DNA of 64,000 nt from an uncultured Clostridia bacterium (GTDB taxonomy: Bacteria; Bacillota; Clostridia; UBA1381): positions 124,001-188,000 of the forward strand of contig CAKSSN010000001.1 in NCBI GenBank assembly GCA_934489015.1, read 5' to 3'. The stretch's first letter is position 1, and every line of letters begins with the position of its first letter. A program made the translations under genes and the position numbers. Under the pieces are notes generated by a model that was not told where the DNA came from, searched no databases, and saw only the letters and a list, made by a program, of their open reading frames with translations. Shown in pieces: positions 24,315 through 32,479 of the stretch.

Positions 24315-26309
24315 ATGCAAAGAATCGGAGTATTTGTCTGTCATTGCGGTACAAACATCGCAGGAACGGTTGATGTTAAATCGGTTGCAAAGGCTCTTGA
24401 AAGCGAGCCGGGGGTTGTTTTCTCCGTCGATTATCAGTATATGTGTTCTCAGGCAGGACAGGATATTATAAAAAATGCTATCAAGGAGCATAATCTGAGC
24501 GGAATAGTTGTCTGCTCATGTTCGCCCCGTATGCACGAGGCTACTTTCAGAAAAACTGCTCAGGCAGCAGGAATAAATCCGTACATGGTTGAAATTGCTA
24601 ACATTCGTGAGCAATGCTCATGGGTACATAAGGAAATGCCTATAGGTACGGAAAAGGCTATTATTTTAGGTAAGGCGGCTGTTGCTAAGGTAAATCTTAA
24701 CGCACCGCTCACACCGGGCGAAAGCCCTGTTACAAAGCGCGCGCTTGTAATCGGCGGAGGTATTGCCGGAATACAGACAGCGCTTGATATTGCTGATGCA
24801 GGCTTCCCGGTTGATATTGTTGAAACGAAGCCGACCATCGGCGGAAAGATGGCTCAGCTTGATAAAACTTTCCCGACGCTTGACTGTGCGGCTTGTATTC
24901 TTACGCCGAAAATGGTTGACGTTGCGCAGAATGAGAAAATCAGAATTTTCTCATATTCTGAGGTTACGGAGGTTGGCGGCTTTGTAGGTAACTTTGAAGT
25001 TACGATTAAAAAGCGCGCAAGATATGTTAAAGAGGAAATATGCACGGGCTGCGGAGCTTGTACAGAAAAATGTCCTCAAAAGAGAGTGCCTAACGAGTTT
25101 AATCTCGGCATGGATAACAGAAGCGCGATTTACATCCCGTTTGCGCAGGCTGTTCCTAAGGTTGCAACAATTGACCCGAACCACTGCATAATGCTCAAAT
25201 CAGGTAAGTGCGGTCTTTGTTCGAGAGTCTGCACCGCAGGCGCTATAGATTACAAGGCTCAGGACGAGTTTATAAAAGAAAAGTACGGCGCAATTGTTGT
25301 TGCAACGGGCTTTAATCCCATTTCAATGGATAAGTTTGACGAGTTTGCTTATTCTCAGTCAAAGGACGTTATAACCTCGCTTGAGTTTGAAAGACTTATG
25401 AATGCGGCAGGCCCGACAGGCGGTACACTTCTGCGTCCGTCAGACCACGAGCATCCGCATACGATTGTTTTTGTTCAGTGCGTAGGCTCAAGATGTGAGG
25501 CGTGCGCTCAAAAGGGCAAGGAATACTGCTCAAAAATCTGCTGTATGTATACCGCAAAGCACGCTATGCTTACAAGGGATAAGTATCCCGATACGGACGT
25601 TTATGTGTTCTATATTGACGTTCGTACGCCGGGTAAGAATTTTGATGAATTTTACCGCCGCGCCGTTGAAGATTACGGTGTGCATTATATAAAGGGCATG
25701 GTAGGAAAGGTTACGCCGGAGGGCTCAAAGCTTAAGGTTCAGGCTTCTGACCTTTTGGCAGGAGAGCAGCTCCACATAGATGCTGACCTCGTTGTTCTTG
25801 CCGCTGCAATAGAGCCTGATAAGTCGGCTCGTCCGCTCGCTACAATGCTTACCGCGAGCATGGATACAAACGATTTCTTCACAGAGGCTCATCCGAAGCT
25901 GCGTCCTGTTGAAAGTCCGACAGCCGGCGTGTTCCTTTCGGGTACCTGTCAGGGACCGAAGGATATTCCGGAAACCGTTTCTCAGGCAGGAGCTGCCGCT
26001 TCAAAGGTTATAGGTCTTTTGTGCAAGGATAAGCTTATGGGTAATCCGTGTGTAGCTCATTCGGATGAAATGATGTGTAACGGCTGCTCAACGTGTGAAA
26101 AGGTTTGCCCGTACGGAGCAATTTCGTATATTGACAAGGAATTCAGAATGCCTGACAGAACAACAAGAGTAAGACGTGTGGCTTCGGTAAACGAAGCAGT
26201 TTGTCAGGGCTGCGGCGCTTGTACGGTTGCTTGTATGTCGGGTGCTATGGACCTTAAGGGCTTTATGAATAAACAAATCATGGCGGAGGTGGACGCAATA
26301 TGCAAGTAA
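24315..26309 (+). CDS. hdrA: HdrA-like FAD/iron-sulfur electron-bifurcating subunit
   Basis: This 664-residue HdrA homologue has an N-terminal Cys-containing domain (FVCHCGTNIAG; CSCSPRMHEATF), an FAD-binding Rossmann fold starting GGGIAG at about residue 147, an inserted ferredoxin pair (CTGCGACTEKCPQ about 240; CGLCSRVCTAG about 295) and a C-terminal pair of [4Fe-4S] sites (CNGCSTCEKVCPYGA, CQGCGACTVACMSGA). In HdrABC-type complexes the HdrA flavin bifurcates electrons from a medium-potential donor to ferredoxin and to a high-potential acceptor through HdrBC. It overlaps the next gene by 10 bases. There is no sign of selenocysteine. Confidence 0.9.
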   Translation: MQRIGVFVCHCGTNIAGTVDVKSVAKALESEPGVVFSVDYQYMCSQAGQDIIKNAIKEHNLSGIVVCSCSPRMHEATFRKTAQAAGINPYMVEIANIREQCSWVHKEMPIGTEKAIILGKAAVAKVNLNAPLTPGESPVTKRALVIGGGIAGIQTALDIADAGFPVDIVETKPTIGGKMAQLDKTFPTLDCAACILTPKMVDVAQNEKIRIFSYSEVTEVGGFVGNFEVTIKKRARYVKEEICTGCGACTEKCPQKRVPNEFNLGMDNRSAIYIPFAQAVPKVATIDPNHCIMLKSGKCGLCSRVCTAGAIDYKAQDEFIKEKYGAIVVATGFNPISMDKFDEFAYSQSKDVITSLEFERLMNAAGPTGGTLLRPSDHEHPHTIVFVQCVGSRCEACAQKGKEYCSKICCMYTAKHAMLTRDKYPDTDVYVFYIDVRTPGKNFDEFYRRAVEDYGVHYIKGMVGKVTPEGSKLKVQASDLLAGEQLHIDADLVVLAAAIEPDKSARPLATMLTASMDTNDFFTEAHPKLRPVESPTAGVFLSGTCQGPKDIPETVSQAGAAASKVIGLLCKDKLMGNPCVAHSDEMMCNGCSTCEKVCPYGAISYIDKEFRMPDRTTRVRRVASVNEAVCQGCGACTVACMSGAMDLKGFMNKQIMAEVDAICK

Positions 26310-26734
26310 ATGATTATAAGCCGCTTATTGTGGCATTCTGCTGTAACTGGTGTTCATATGCCGGAGCCGACTTGGCAGGAAACAACAGACTTAATTATCC
26401 AGCTGATGTAAAAATTATACGCGTACCCTGCTCATGCAGAGTAAATCCGATGTTTATACTGCGCGCGTTTCAGCGCGGTGCTGACGGAGTTATTCTTTGC
26501 GGCTGCCATCCCGGCGACTGCCATTATACCTCCGGTAACTATTATACAAGAAGACGTATGTCGCTGCTTTTCTCAATGCTTGATTATCTCGGCATTGAAA
26601 GAGAGCGCACACGCGTTGAGTGGGTCAGCGCGGCAGAGGGCGCAAAGTTTGCGGCTACAATGAATGATTTTGCCGAAAAGGTTGCCGCACTCGGAGAAAA
26701 TAAGAGATTGGAGGATTTACGATGCAAAAAATAA
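26300..26734 (+). CDS. floxD: MvhD/FloxD-type [2Fe-2S] subunit
   Basis: This 144-residue MvhD-family protein has conserved cysteines in CCNWCSYAGAD, VPCSCRV and LCGCHPGDCHY, which hold a [2Fe-2S] cluster that transfers electrons from the donor module to HdrA. In methanogens the donor is the [NiFe] hydrogenase MvhAG; here no [NiFe] subunits are present and the following three genes are Flox-type, so the donor is probably NAD(P)H. It overlaps both neighbours. Confidence 0.85.
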   Translation: MQVNDYKPLIVAFCCNWCSYAGADLAGNNRLNYPADVKIIRVPCSCRVNPMFILRAFQRGADGVILCGCHPGDCHYTSGNYYTRRRMSLLFSMLDYLGIERERTRVEWVSAAEGAKFAATMNDFAEKVAALGENKRLEDLRCKK

Positions 26735-27714
26735 AACGCGAAGATCTTGTAAATAAAGCCTCCGAGCTTCTTGAAAACGGAACGGTTGACCGCGTTCTCG
26801 GCTGGAGAGCGGGAGAGTTCGACTATGATGTAACTCCGTCTGTGTTCACATCGGCGGAGGAGCTTGAAAGTGCTTTCGTCTGGGGCGATTTCTGCGGAGC
26901 AAACTTTTCAAAGTATCTTGTTAAGGAAACAATAAAAGAGGAAAAGAAAATACTTGTATTTTTAAAGCCCTGCGATACATACAGCTTTAATCAGCTTCTG
27001 ACAGAGCACCGCTTTGACAGAGAAAAAGTTTATGCTGTAGGCGTTCCGTGCGAGGGTATGCTCGATATTAATAAGGTAAGAGCAAAGGCGGAAAGTGTTT
27101 CGTCTGTAAGCTCCGACGGAGATAAAGTTGTAATACATACTCTTTACGACGGTGATGTTTCGGCAGATTTCGGCGAGCTTTTGGCTGAAAGATGTGTAAA
27201 TTGCAAATCCAAAAAGCACGTTGTATATGATGAGCTTTTGGGTGAGGACGGCGACGTTCTCGACTCGTCAAGATTTGATGAGGTTGAAAAAATAGAGAAA
27301 ATGACTCCGGATGAGCGTTTTGCGTTCTGGCAGGGTGAGCTTTCAAGATGTATTCGCTGCAATGCCTGCCGCGATGTATGTCCTGCCTGTACGTGTGAAA
27401 AATGCGTTTTCGACAATCCTAATTCGGGCGTTGAAAACAAGGCGGCATCAAACGAGTTTGAAGAAAAAATGTTCCATATCATAAGAGCGTTTCATGTTGT
27501 AGGGCGCTGCACGGACTGCGGAGAATGTTCACGCGTTTGTCCTCAGCATATTCCGCTTCATCTTTTAAACCGCAAGTTTATAAAGGATATTGACGGTCTT
27601 TACGGAGAATATCAGGCAGGCGCCGTTGTCGGCAGCAGAGCGCCGATTGTTGACTACACCGTAGATGACGCCGAGCCGAGCGAGGCTGTAGAAAGAGGTG
27701 ACATCAATGCGTAA
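26722..27714 (+). CDS. FloxC-like iron-sulfur subunit
   Basis: This 330-residue protein contains a first Cys site CVNCKSKK and then two classical [4Fe-4S] motifs, CIRCNACRDVCPACTC (about residue 210) and CTDCGECSRVCPQH (about residue 265), following an N-terminal domain related to FrhB/sulfhydrogenase beta proteins (LKPCDTYSFNQLL). By position and content it corresponds to FloxC of HdrABC-FloxABCD clusters, relaying electrons between the flavin subunit and MvhD/HdrA. RBS TGGAGG 8 bases before ATG 26722; it overlaps the next gene by 8 bases. Confidence 0.7.
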   Translation: MQKIKREDLVNKASELLENGTVDRVLGWRAGEFDYDVTPSVFTSAEELESAFVWGDFCGANFSKYLVKETIKEEKKILVFLKPCDTYSFNQLLTEHRFDREKVYAVGVPCEGMLDINKVRAKAESVSSVSSDGDKVVIHTLYDGDVSADFGELLAERCVNCKSKKHVVYDELLGEDGDVLDSSRFDEVEKIEKMTPDERFAFWQGELSRCIRCNACRDVCPACTCEKCVFDNPNSGVENKAASNEFEEKMFHIIRAFHVVGRCTDCGECSRVCPQHIPLHLLNRKFIKDIDGLYGEYQAGAVVGSRAPIVDYTVDDAEPSEAVERGDINA

Positions 27715-28729
27715 AATTTCACTTGATAAAATTGATCAGCTTTTTTCTCAGATTGCCGAAAAGAATACTCTTTATATTCCGCAGGATACGGAAGCCGGAG
27801 CTAAATTCGAAAAGTGGGAAGAGGGCATAAAGCTTTCAAATGCTTTAAATACCGTAAGAAGTGCAAAGGATTTCTTCTTTCCGCAGACTGAAAACCTTAT
27901 GGATTTTAAGGTTGAGGGTAAAACAATAGAGGTTATCGACACACGTTCGGAGAGTGAGGACTTTGTGATATTCGGAGTTCGTGCGTGTGACGTTAAAAGC
28001 TTTGAGGTGCTTGACAGAGTATTTCTTTCGGAGCCGGTTGATTCGTATTATAAAAATCGCCGCGAGCATGGAATTATAATGTCGCTTGCCTGCACAAAGC
28101 CGCAGGAAACCTGTTTTTGCAAAACCTTTGATATAGACGCGGCAAGCCCGGAGGGCGATGTTGTCTGCTATAAAACCGATGACGCGCTTTATATGAATGC
28201 ACAAAGCAAAAAGGGAGAGGCTTTAATGGCGGCTTTATCCGCTATAACGGAGGACGCTGACGAAAGCGCTGTTTCCGAGCAGCAAAAGCTTATTCGTGAA
28301 AGAATTGAAAAGCTTCCGCTTGCGTCGCTTTCAAAGGACGCATTCGGCAAGGATAAAACAGAAAAATTCTTTAATGCACCCGAATGGAAAGAGCTTTCCG
28401 ATACTTGTCTGGGCTGCGGTACGTGTACCTTTGTATGCCCGACCTGTCAGTGCTATGATATAAAGGATTTTAATACCGGTCACGGAATTAAGCGTTTCAG
28501 ATGCTGGGATTCATGTATGTATTCCGACTTTACAAAAATGTCGGCAGGACAGCCGAGACTTACTCAGCTCGAACGTTTCCGTCAGAGATTTATGCATAAG
28601 CTTGTATATTATCCGACAAATAACGACGGACTTTTCTCCTGCGTCGGCTGCGGCAGATGTATGGCGAAATGCCCGATACAGATGAATATAGTAAAGGTTA
28701 TGAAAAAATTGGGAGGTACGGCTGAATAA
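27707..28729 (+). CDS. FloxB-like (sulfhydrogenase beta) iron-sulfur subunit
   Basis: This ~340-residue protein resembles sulfhydrogenase beta/AsrA-type subunits: an N-terminal domain with VRACDVKSFEVLD and CTKPQETCFCKTF, then two [4Fe-4S] motifs, CLGCGTCTFVCPTCQC (about residue 230) and CVGCGRCMAKCPIQM near the C-terminus, separated by RCWDSCMYSDF. It would pass electrons from the NAD(P)H-oxidising FloxA. ATG 27707 is preferred to GTG 27698, since AGAGGTG lies upstream of it. The start overlaps the previous gene's stop. Confidence 0.75.
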   Translation: MRKISLDKIDQLFSQIAEKNTLYIPQDTEAGAKFEKWEEGIKLSNALNTVRSAKDFFFPQTENLMDFKVEGKTIEVIDTRSESEDFVIFGVRACDVKSFEVLDRVFLSEPVDSYYKNRREHGIIMSLACTKPQETCFCKTFDIDAASPEGDVVCYKTDDALYMNAQSKKGEALMAALSAITEDADESAVSEQQKLIRERIEKLPLASLSKDAFGKDKTEKFFNAPEWKELSDTCLGCGTCTFVCPTCQCYDIKDFNTGHGIKRFRCWDSCMYSDFTKMSAGQPRLTQLERFRQRFMHKLVYYPTNNDGLFSCVGCGRCMAKCPIQMNIVKVMKKLGGTAE

Positions 28730-28800
28730 AATTTACCGCAGCGGTTATTAATTCAGCCCCACAGCTTGTGCTTTCGGCACGGAAAGGAATGATTATTAAA

Positions 28801-29634
28801 ATGACTGATATGAAAGAACCTCTTATTCCGGTTATCGGAGTAGTTACGGATATTCGTATAGACACTCCCGATGTAAAAACCTTCAGAGTTGTAACTCCCG
28901 ACGGGAAAAAGGCTTTTGAGCATAGACCGGGACAGTGTGCTATGCTGTCTATTCCGGGAGTGGGAGAGGCTATGTTTTCAATTACTTCCTCGCCTACAAA
29001 TACTGAATTTATGGAATTTTCAATTAAAAAATGCGGCTGCGTTACCGATTGGCTTCATTCTATGGAGGTCGGTCAGCAGATTACAATTCGCGGGCCGTAC
29101 GGCAGACCGTTTCCGGTTGATACCGATTTTGCCGGAAAAGATATGCTTTTTATTGCCGGCGGTATCGGTCTTGCACCGCTCAGATCCGTTATAAACTACT
29201 GCCGTCATTACCGTGACAAATACGGTAAAATAGACATTGTATACGGCTCACGCAGTATGCAGGATCTTGTTGACTATAAGGAAATTATAGACGAATGGAC
29301 AAAGGATACAGGCGTAAACGTTTACCTGACAATTGACAGAGAACAGCCTGAATGGGACGGTCACGTCGGTTTTGTCCCGAATTATGTTAAGGAGCTCGGC
29401 TTCTCAACGGACAAAATCGCAATTATATGCGGACCGCCTATAATGATTAAATTTACTCTTTCGGGACTCCAGGAGCTTGGCTTTGACAAAACTCAGGTTT
29501 ATACAACAATGGAGCTTCGCATGAAATGCGGAATAGGCAAGTGCGGAAGATGTAATATCGGTGCTAAATACGTCTGCAAGGACGGACCGGTATTCAGATG
29601 CGACGAGCTTGACGAGCTTCCCGACGAATATTAA
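28801..29634 (+). CDS. floxA: FloxA-like FAD/NAD(P)H oxidoreductase subunit
   Basis: This ~277-residue member of the ferredoxin-NADP reductase superfamily has an FAD-binding barrel (RPGQCAMLSIPG; FSITSSP), an NAD-binding domain with GGIGLAPLRS and ICGPPIM, and a C-terminal [2Fe-2S] cysteine set (MKCGIGKCGRCN ... VCKDGPVF) as in sulfhydrogenase gamma and PyrK. It is the expected entry point for NADH or NADPH electrons into the Hdr-Flox complex. The start is ambiguous: ATG 28801 keeps the usual N-terminus, while ATG 28789 is too close to the AAAGGA. A short stem-containing spacer separates it from floxB. Confidence 0.85.
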   Translation: MTDMKEPLIPVIGVVTDIRIDTPDVKTFRVVTPDGKKAFEHRPGQCAMLSIPGVGEAMFSITSSPTNTEFMEFSIKKCGCVTDWLHSMEVGQQITIRGPYGRPFPVDTDFAGKDMLFIAGGIGLAPLRSVINYCRHYRDKYGKIDIVYGSRSMQDLVDYKEIIDEWTKDTGVNVYLTIDREQPEWDGHVGFVPNYVKELGFSTDKIAIICGPPIMIKFTLSGLQELGFDKTQVYTTMELRMKCGIGKCGRCNIGAKYVCKDGPVFRCDELDELPDEY

Positions 29635-29673
29635 AATTTGTGCCGCCGACGGCGGCGGAATGGAGGATTAATT

Positions 29674-30348
29674 ATGGATAACATGGTAAACGTTTATCTG
29701 TTCGGCAAGCAGTACAGCGTTCCGGACAATCTTACAATTATGCGTGCTATGGAATATGCAGGCTATCAGCTTGTGCGCGGCTGCGGCTGCAGAAACGGCT
29801 TTTGCGGAGCCTGTGCTACAATTTATCGTATAAAGGGTGAAAAGGAGCTTAAAACCTGTCTTGCTTGTCAGACAAAGGTGGAAAACAATATGTATGTGGC
29901 AACACTTCCGTTTTTTCCACTTGTTAAAGAGGTATATGACATTGAGAAAATAAAGCCGACAGAGTCAATTATGATGCAGCTTTATCCTGAAATTTATGCG
30001 TGCGTGGGCTGCAATGCCTGTACAAAGAGCTGCACGCAGAGCCTTAATGTTATGCAGTACATAGCATATGCTCAGCGCGGCGAGTTTGACAAGTGCGCAG
30101 AGGAATCGTTTGACTGCGTTATGTGCGGCGTCTGCTCATCAAGATGCCCGGCAGGAATTTCACATCCCCAAGTTGCAATGCTTGCGCGCAGACTTAACGG
30201 AAAATATCTTGCACCCAAATCGCAGCATCTTGAAAATCGCGTAAAGGAAATTGAAAACGGAACCTTTAACGATTTGATTGAAGCGCTTATGGGTAAGCCT
30301 GTTGAAGAGCTCAAGGAGCTTTATAACAACAGAGAAATAGAAAAGTAA
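29674..30348 (+). CDS. frdB: soluble fumarate reductase iron-sulfur subunit (FrdB-like)
   Basis: This 224-residue protein has an N-terminal [2Fe-2S] ferredoxin domain (GCGCRNGFCGACATIY, then CLAC) and two [4Fe-4S] motifs (CVGCNACTKSC; CVMCGVCSSRCPA) in the order of succinate dehydrogenase/fumarate reductase iron-sulfur subunits, although the usual third [3Fe-4S] site near the quinone is not evident. It lacks the HdrB-like CCG extension of methanogen TfrB. There is no membrane-anchor gene beside it. RBS GGAGG 7 bases before ATG 29674; a GCCGCC-GAC-GGCGGC hairpin precedes the gene. It probably links HdrBC to the flavoprotein encoded next. Confidence 0.75.
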   Translation: MDNMVNVYLFGKQYSVPDNLTIMRAMEYAGYQLVRGCGCRNGFCGACATIYRIKGEKELKTCLACQTKVENNMYVATLPFFPLVKEVYDIEKIKPTESIMMQLYPEIYACVGCNACTKSCTQSLNVMQYIAYAQRGEFDKCAEESFDCVMCGVCSSRCPAGISHPQVAMLARRLNGKYLAPKSQHLENRVKEIENGTFNDLIEALMGKPVEELKELYNNREIEK

Positions 30349-30366
30349 GACAGGGAGGCAAAAGAT

Positions 30367-31968
30367 ATGTATTCATCCGAATTTCAGAAATCATTAAAAG
30401 CGGTAGAAGAAGCGCGCAGCGCAAATATCGCTTATGAGCCGGTTAGAATGACGGCACAGGAAAAAGACGACCTCCTTGCAGCATATCACCCGGACTATAA
30501 AAAGAAAGAATTTAAGGCTCTTGAAATAGGACCGAACAAAGGCGAAATCGTTCCTCATGAGCTTTGCGATTTGCTCCAGGCAAAGAGCAGAATTAAGGCG
30601 GAGGACATAGATCTTTCCGATGTTAAATACGATGTTGATGTTTTGATTATCGGCGGCGGCGGTGCAGGTGCATCGGCTGCAATTGAAGCCGATAACGCAG
30701 GCGCAAGCGCTATGATTGTTACAAAGCTCAGAATAGGCGACGCTAATACAATGATGGCAGAGGGCGGTATTCAGGCGGCTGATAAGGAAAACGACTCTCC
30801 GGCTATACATTTCCTCGACGCTTTCGGCGGCGGTCACTTTGCGGCAAAGCGCGAGCTCCTTTCAAAGCTTGTTTGCGACGCTCCGGGCGCTATCAAATGG
30901 CTTAATGAGCTTGGCGTTGAGTTTGACAAGGCAGAAGACGGAACAATGATAACAACACACGGCGGCGGTACTTCAAGAAAGAGAATGCACGCTGCTAAGG
31001 ACTATTCCGGTGCCGAAATAATGAGAACGCTTCGCGATGAGGTAATAAATCGCGGTATACCGATTGTTGACTTTACAGCTGCAATAGAAATTATTCTTGA
31101 CGAAAACGGAAAGGCTTCCGGCGCCGTTCTTATGAATATGGAAACTCATGAGCTTATGGTTGCGCGTGCAAAAACAGTTATAATAGCAACAGGCGGCGCA
31201 GGCAGAATGCATTATCAGGGCTTCCCGACATCAAACCATTACGGTGCAACGGCTGACGGACTTGTGCTTGGCTACAGAGTCGGCGCAAAGCTTCTTTATG
31301 CGGATACTCTTCAGTATCATCCGACAGGTGCGGCTTTCCCGCAGCAGATTTTCGGTGCGCTTGTTACGGAAAAGGTTCGTTCGCTCGGAGCTAAGCTTGT
31401 AAACCGTGACGGTAAGGTATTTATGCATCCGCTCGAAACGCGTGACGTTGCTGCAGCTTCAATAATCCGTGAATGCTCCGACAGAGATGAGGGCGTTGAC
31501 ACTGGCAGCGGAAAGGCTGTTTGGCTCGATACTCCTATGATTGAACAAATCGGCGGAGAGGGAACAATTGAAAAGAGAATACCGGCTATGATGCGTATGT
31601 TCATGAGCTACGGCATAGACATAAGAAAAGAGCCTATCCTCGTTTATCCTACGCTTCATTATCAAAACGGCGGTCTTGACATAAGCGTTGACGGAATGAC
31701 AGGCGTTGAAAACCTGTTTGTTGCCGGTGAGGCTGTCGGCGGAATACACGGCAGAAACAGACTTATGGGCAATTCTCTTCTTGATATTATTGTGTTCGGC
31801 AGAAATGCGGGTCAGAATGCGGCAGCAAAGGCAAAGACTACAAAGACGGGCAAGCTTACGCTTTCGCATATTGCAAAATATGACGCTGAAAGAGAAGCTG
31901 CAGGCATAAAGACAGACAAGGTTTCGCCTATGCTTCTTCCGAATTATACAAACAGAAAGAGTATATAA
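30367..31968 (+). CDS. frdA: soluble fumarate reductase flavoprotein (FrdA/TfrA-like)
   Basis: This 533-residue flavoprotein of the SdhA/FrdA/NadB family has an FAD motif GGGGAG at about residues 96-101, the active-site block QYHPTG, catalytic-loop Arg at about R359 (LETRDVAAAS), and the C-terminal signature GGIHGRNRLMGNSLLD. The histidine that binds FAD covalently in respiratory SdhA/FrdA is N127 here (DANTMMAEGG), so flavin is probably non-covalent, as in soluble fumarate reductases and L-aspartate oxidase. Reduction of fumarate to succinate fits the mdh and fumC genes upstream. An L-aspartate oxidase role is less likely given the paired FrdB and absence of nadA/nadC. Confidence 0.8.
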   Translation: MYSSEFQKSLKAVEEARSANIAYEPVRMTAQEKDDLLAAYHPDYKKKEFKALEIGPNKGEIVPHELCDLLQAKSRIKAEDIDLSDVKYDVDVLIIGGGGAGASAAIEADNAGASAMIVTKLRIGDANTMMAEGGIQAADKENDSPAIHFLDAFGGGHFAAKRELLSKLVCDAPGAIKWLNELGVEFDKAEDGTMITTHGGGTSRKRMHAAKDYSGAEIMRTLRDEVINRGIPIVDFTAAIEIILDENGKASGAVLMNMETHELMVARAKTVIIATGGAGRMHYQGFPTSNHYGATADGLVLGYRVGAKLLYADTLQYHPTGAAFPQQIFGALVTEKVRSLGAKLVNRDGKVFMHPLETRDVAAASIIRECSDRDEGVDTGSGKAVWLDTPMIEQIGGEGTIEKRIPAMMRMFMSYGIDIRKEPILVYPTLHYQNGGLDISVDGMTGVENLFVAGEAVGGIHGRNRLMGNSLLDIIVFGRNAGQNAAAKAKTTKTGKLTLSHIAKYDAEREAAGIKTDKVSPMLLPNYTNRKSI

Positions 31969-31980
31969 CAAACAATGCGT

Positions 31981-32028
31981 GCGGCAGACAAATAGTCTGC
32001 CGCCGCGATAACAGCCGCTTTCGGCGGC
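31981..32028 (+). other. pair of GC-rich hairpins after frdA
   Basis: Two stable stems, GCGGCAGAC/GTCTGCCGC (31981-32003) and GCCGC/GGCGGC (about 32014-32028), follow the frdA stop. Neither has a U-tract, so they may stabilise the 3' end of the large transcript or only attenuate it. Confidence 0.5.
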
Positions 32029-32043
32029 AGAATGGAGATAATT

Positions 32044-32364
32044 ATGACTGTATCGGCAATTACAGATTTATTTGAGGCTTTAACTATATTTTGTTTCGGA
32101 CTTTCGTGGCCGATTTCAATTCGCAAATCCATAATTTCAAGAACAGCTAAGGGAAAAAGCTTGTTTTTTGAGGTGTTTTTGCTTATAGGCTACGCGTTCG
32201 GAATTGCAAGAAAGGTAATACAGATTTGCGCGGAAAATTCAAGCGGATTTCTTTTTTACCTGAGCTTTTTCTTCTACATACTGAACTTTATTGAAATTTC
32301 AATAGACGTAGCTTTGTATTTCAGAAATAAAAAGCTTGACGAGCTTGCAGACAAACAAAAATAA
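32044..32364 (+). CDS. small PQ-loop-like membrane protein
   Basis: This 106-residue protein has three hydrophobic helices. The first carries FCFGLSWPISIRKSIISRTAKGKS, a pattern seen in PQ-loop/SemiSWEET-like small membrane proteins of Firmicutes (conserved W-P and S-RTAKGKS), and the last ends with YFRNKKLDEL. SemiSWEETs move small solutes as dimers, but no substrate is suggested here. It is not a fumarate reductase membrane anchor: it lacks histidine haem ligands and has a different helix pattern. I choose ATG 32044, which has GGAG 6 bases upstream, over ATG 32032, which would contain that RBS. Confidence 0.6.
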   Translation: MTVSAITDLFEALTIFCFGLSWPISIRKSIISRTAKGKSLFFEVFLLIGYAFGIARKVIQICAENSSGFLFYLSFFFYILNFIEISIDVALYFRNKKLDELADKQK

Positions 32365-32381
32365 AACAGCAGCAGATGAAG

Positions 32382-32435
32382 CCACTCTTTTTTTGTAAAT
32401 TTAATTATATCAAAACAGAGTGGATTTTTATCTAT
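32382..32435. repeat. inverted repeat sharing sequence with the transposase leader at 12686-12756
   Basis: CCACTCT (32382-32388) and AGAGTGG (32417-32423) form a hairpin. The minus strand of 32404-32423 matches 12691-12710 at 19 of 20 bases (CCACTCTG-TTTGATATAAT), and the plus strand from 32417 matches the transposase start region (AGAGTGG-TTTTTATCTAT). It is probably a relic or miniature derivative of that element just upstream of rex. Confidence 0.5.
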
Positions 32436-32479
32436 ATACGAAAAATTTATTATACGGCTGCTATTTAAGAGGTGGAACA

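Noticed and set aside
20635..31968. Methanogen-type CoM-CoB heterodisulfide metabolism
   Set aside because: The hdr genes are bacterial Hdr-Flox types in a fermentative gene setting; no coenzyme M/B, F420 or methyl-CoM reductase genes are visible.
32044..32364. Membrane anchor (FrdC/SdhC) of the fumarate reductase
   Set aside because: The protein has PQ-loop-like features, no haem-ligand histidines and a separate hairpin-flanked position; the Frd pair looks soluble.
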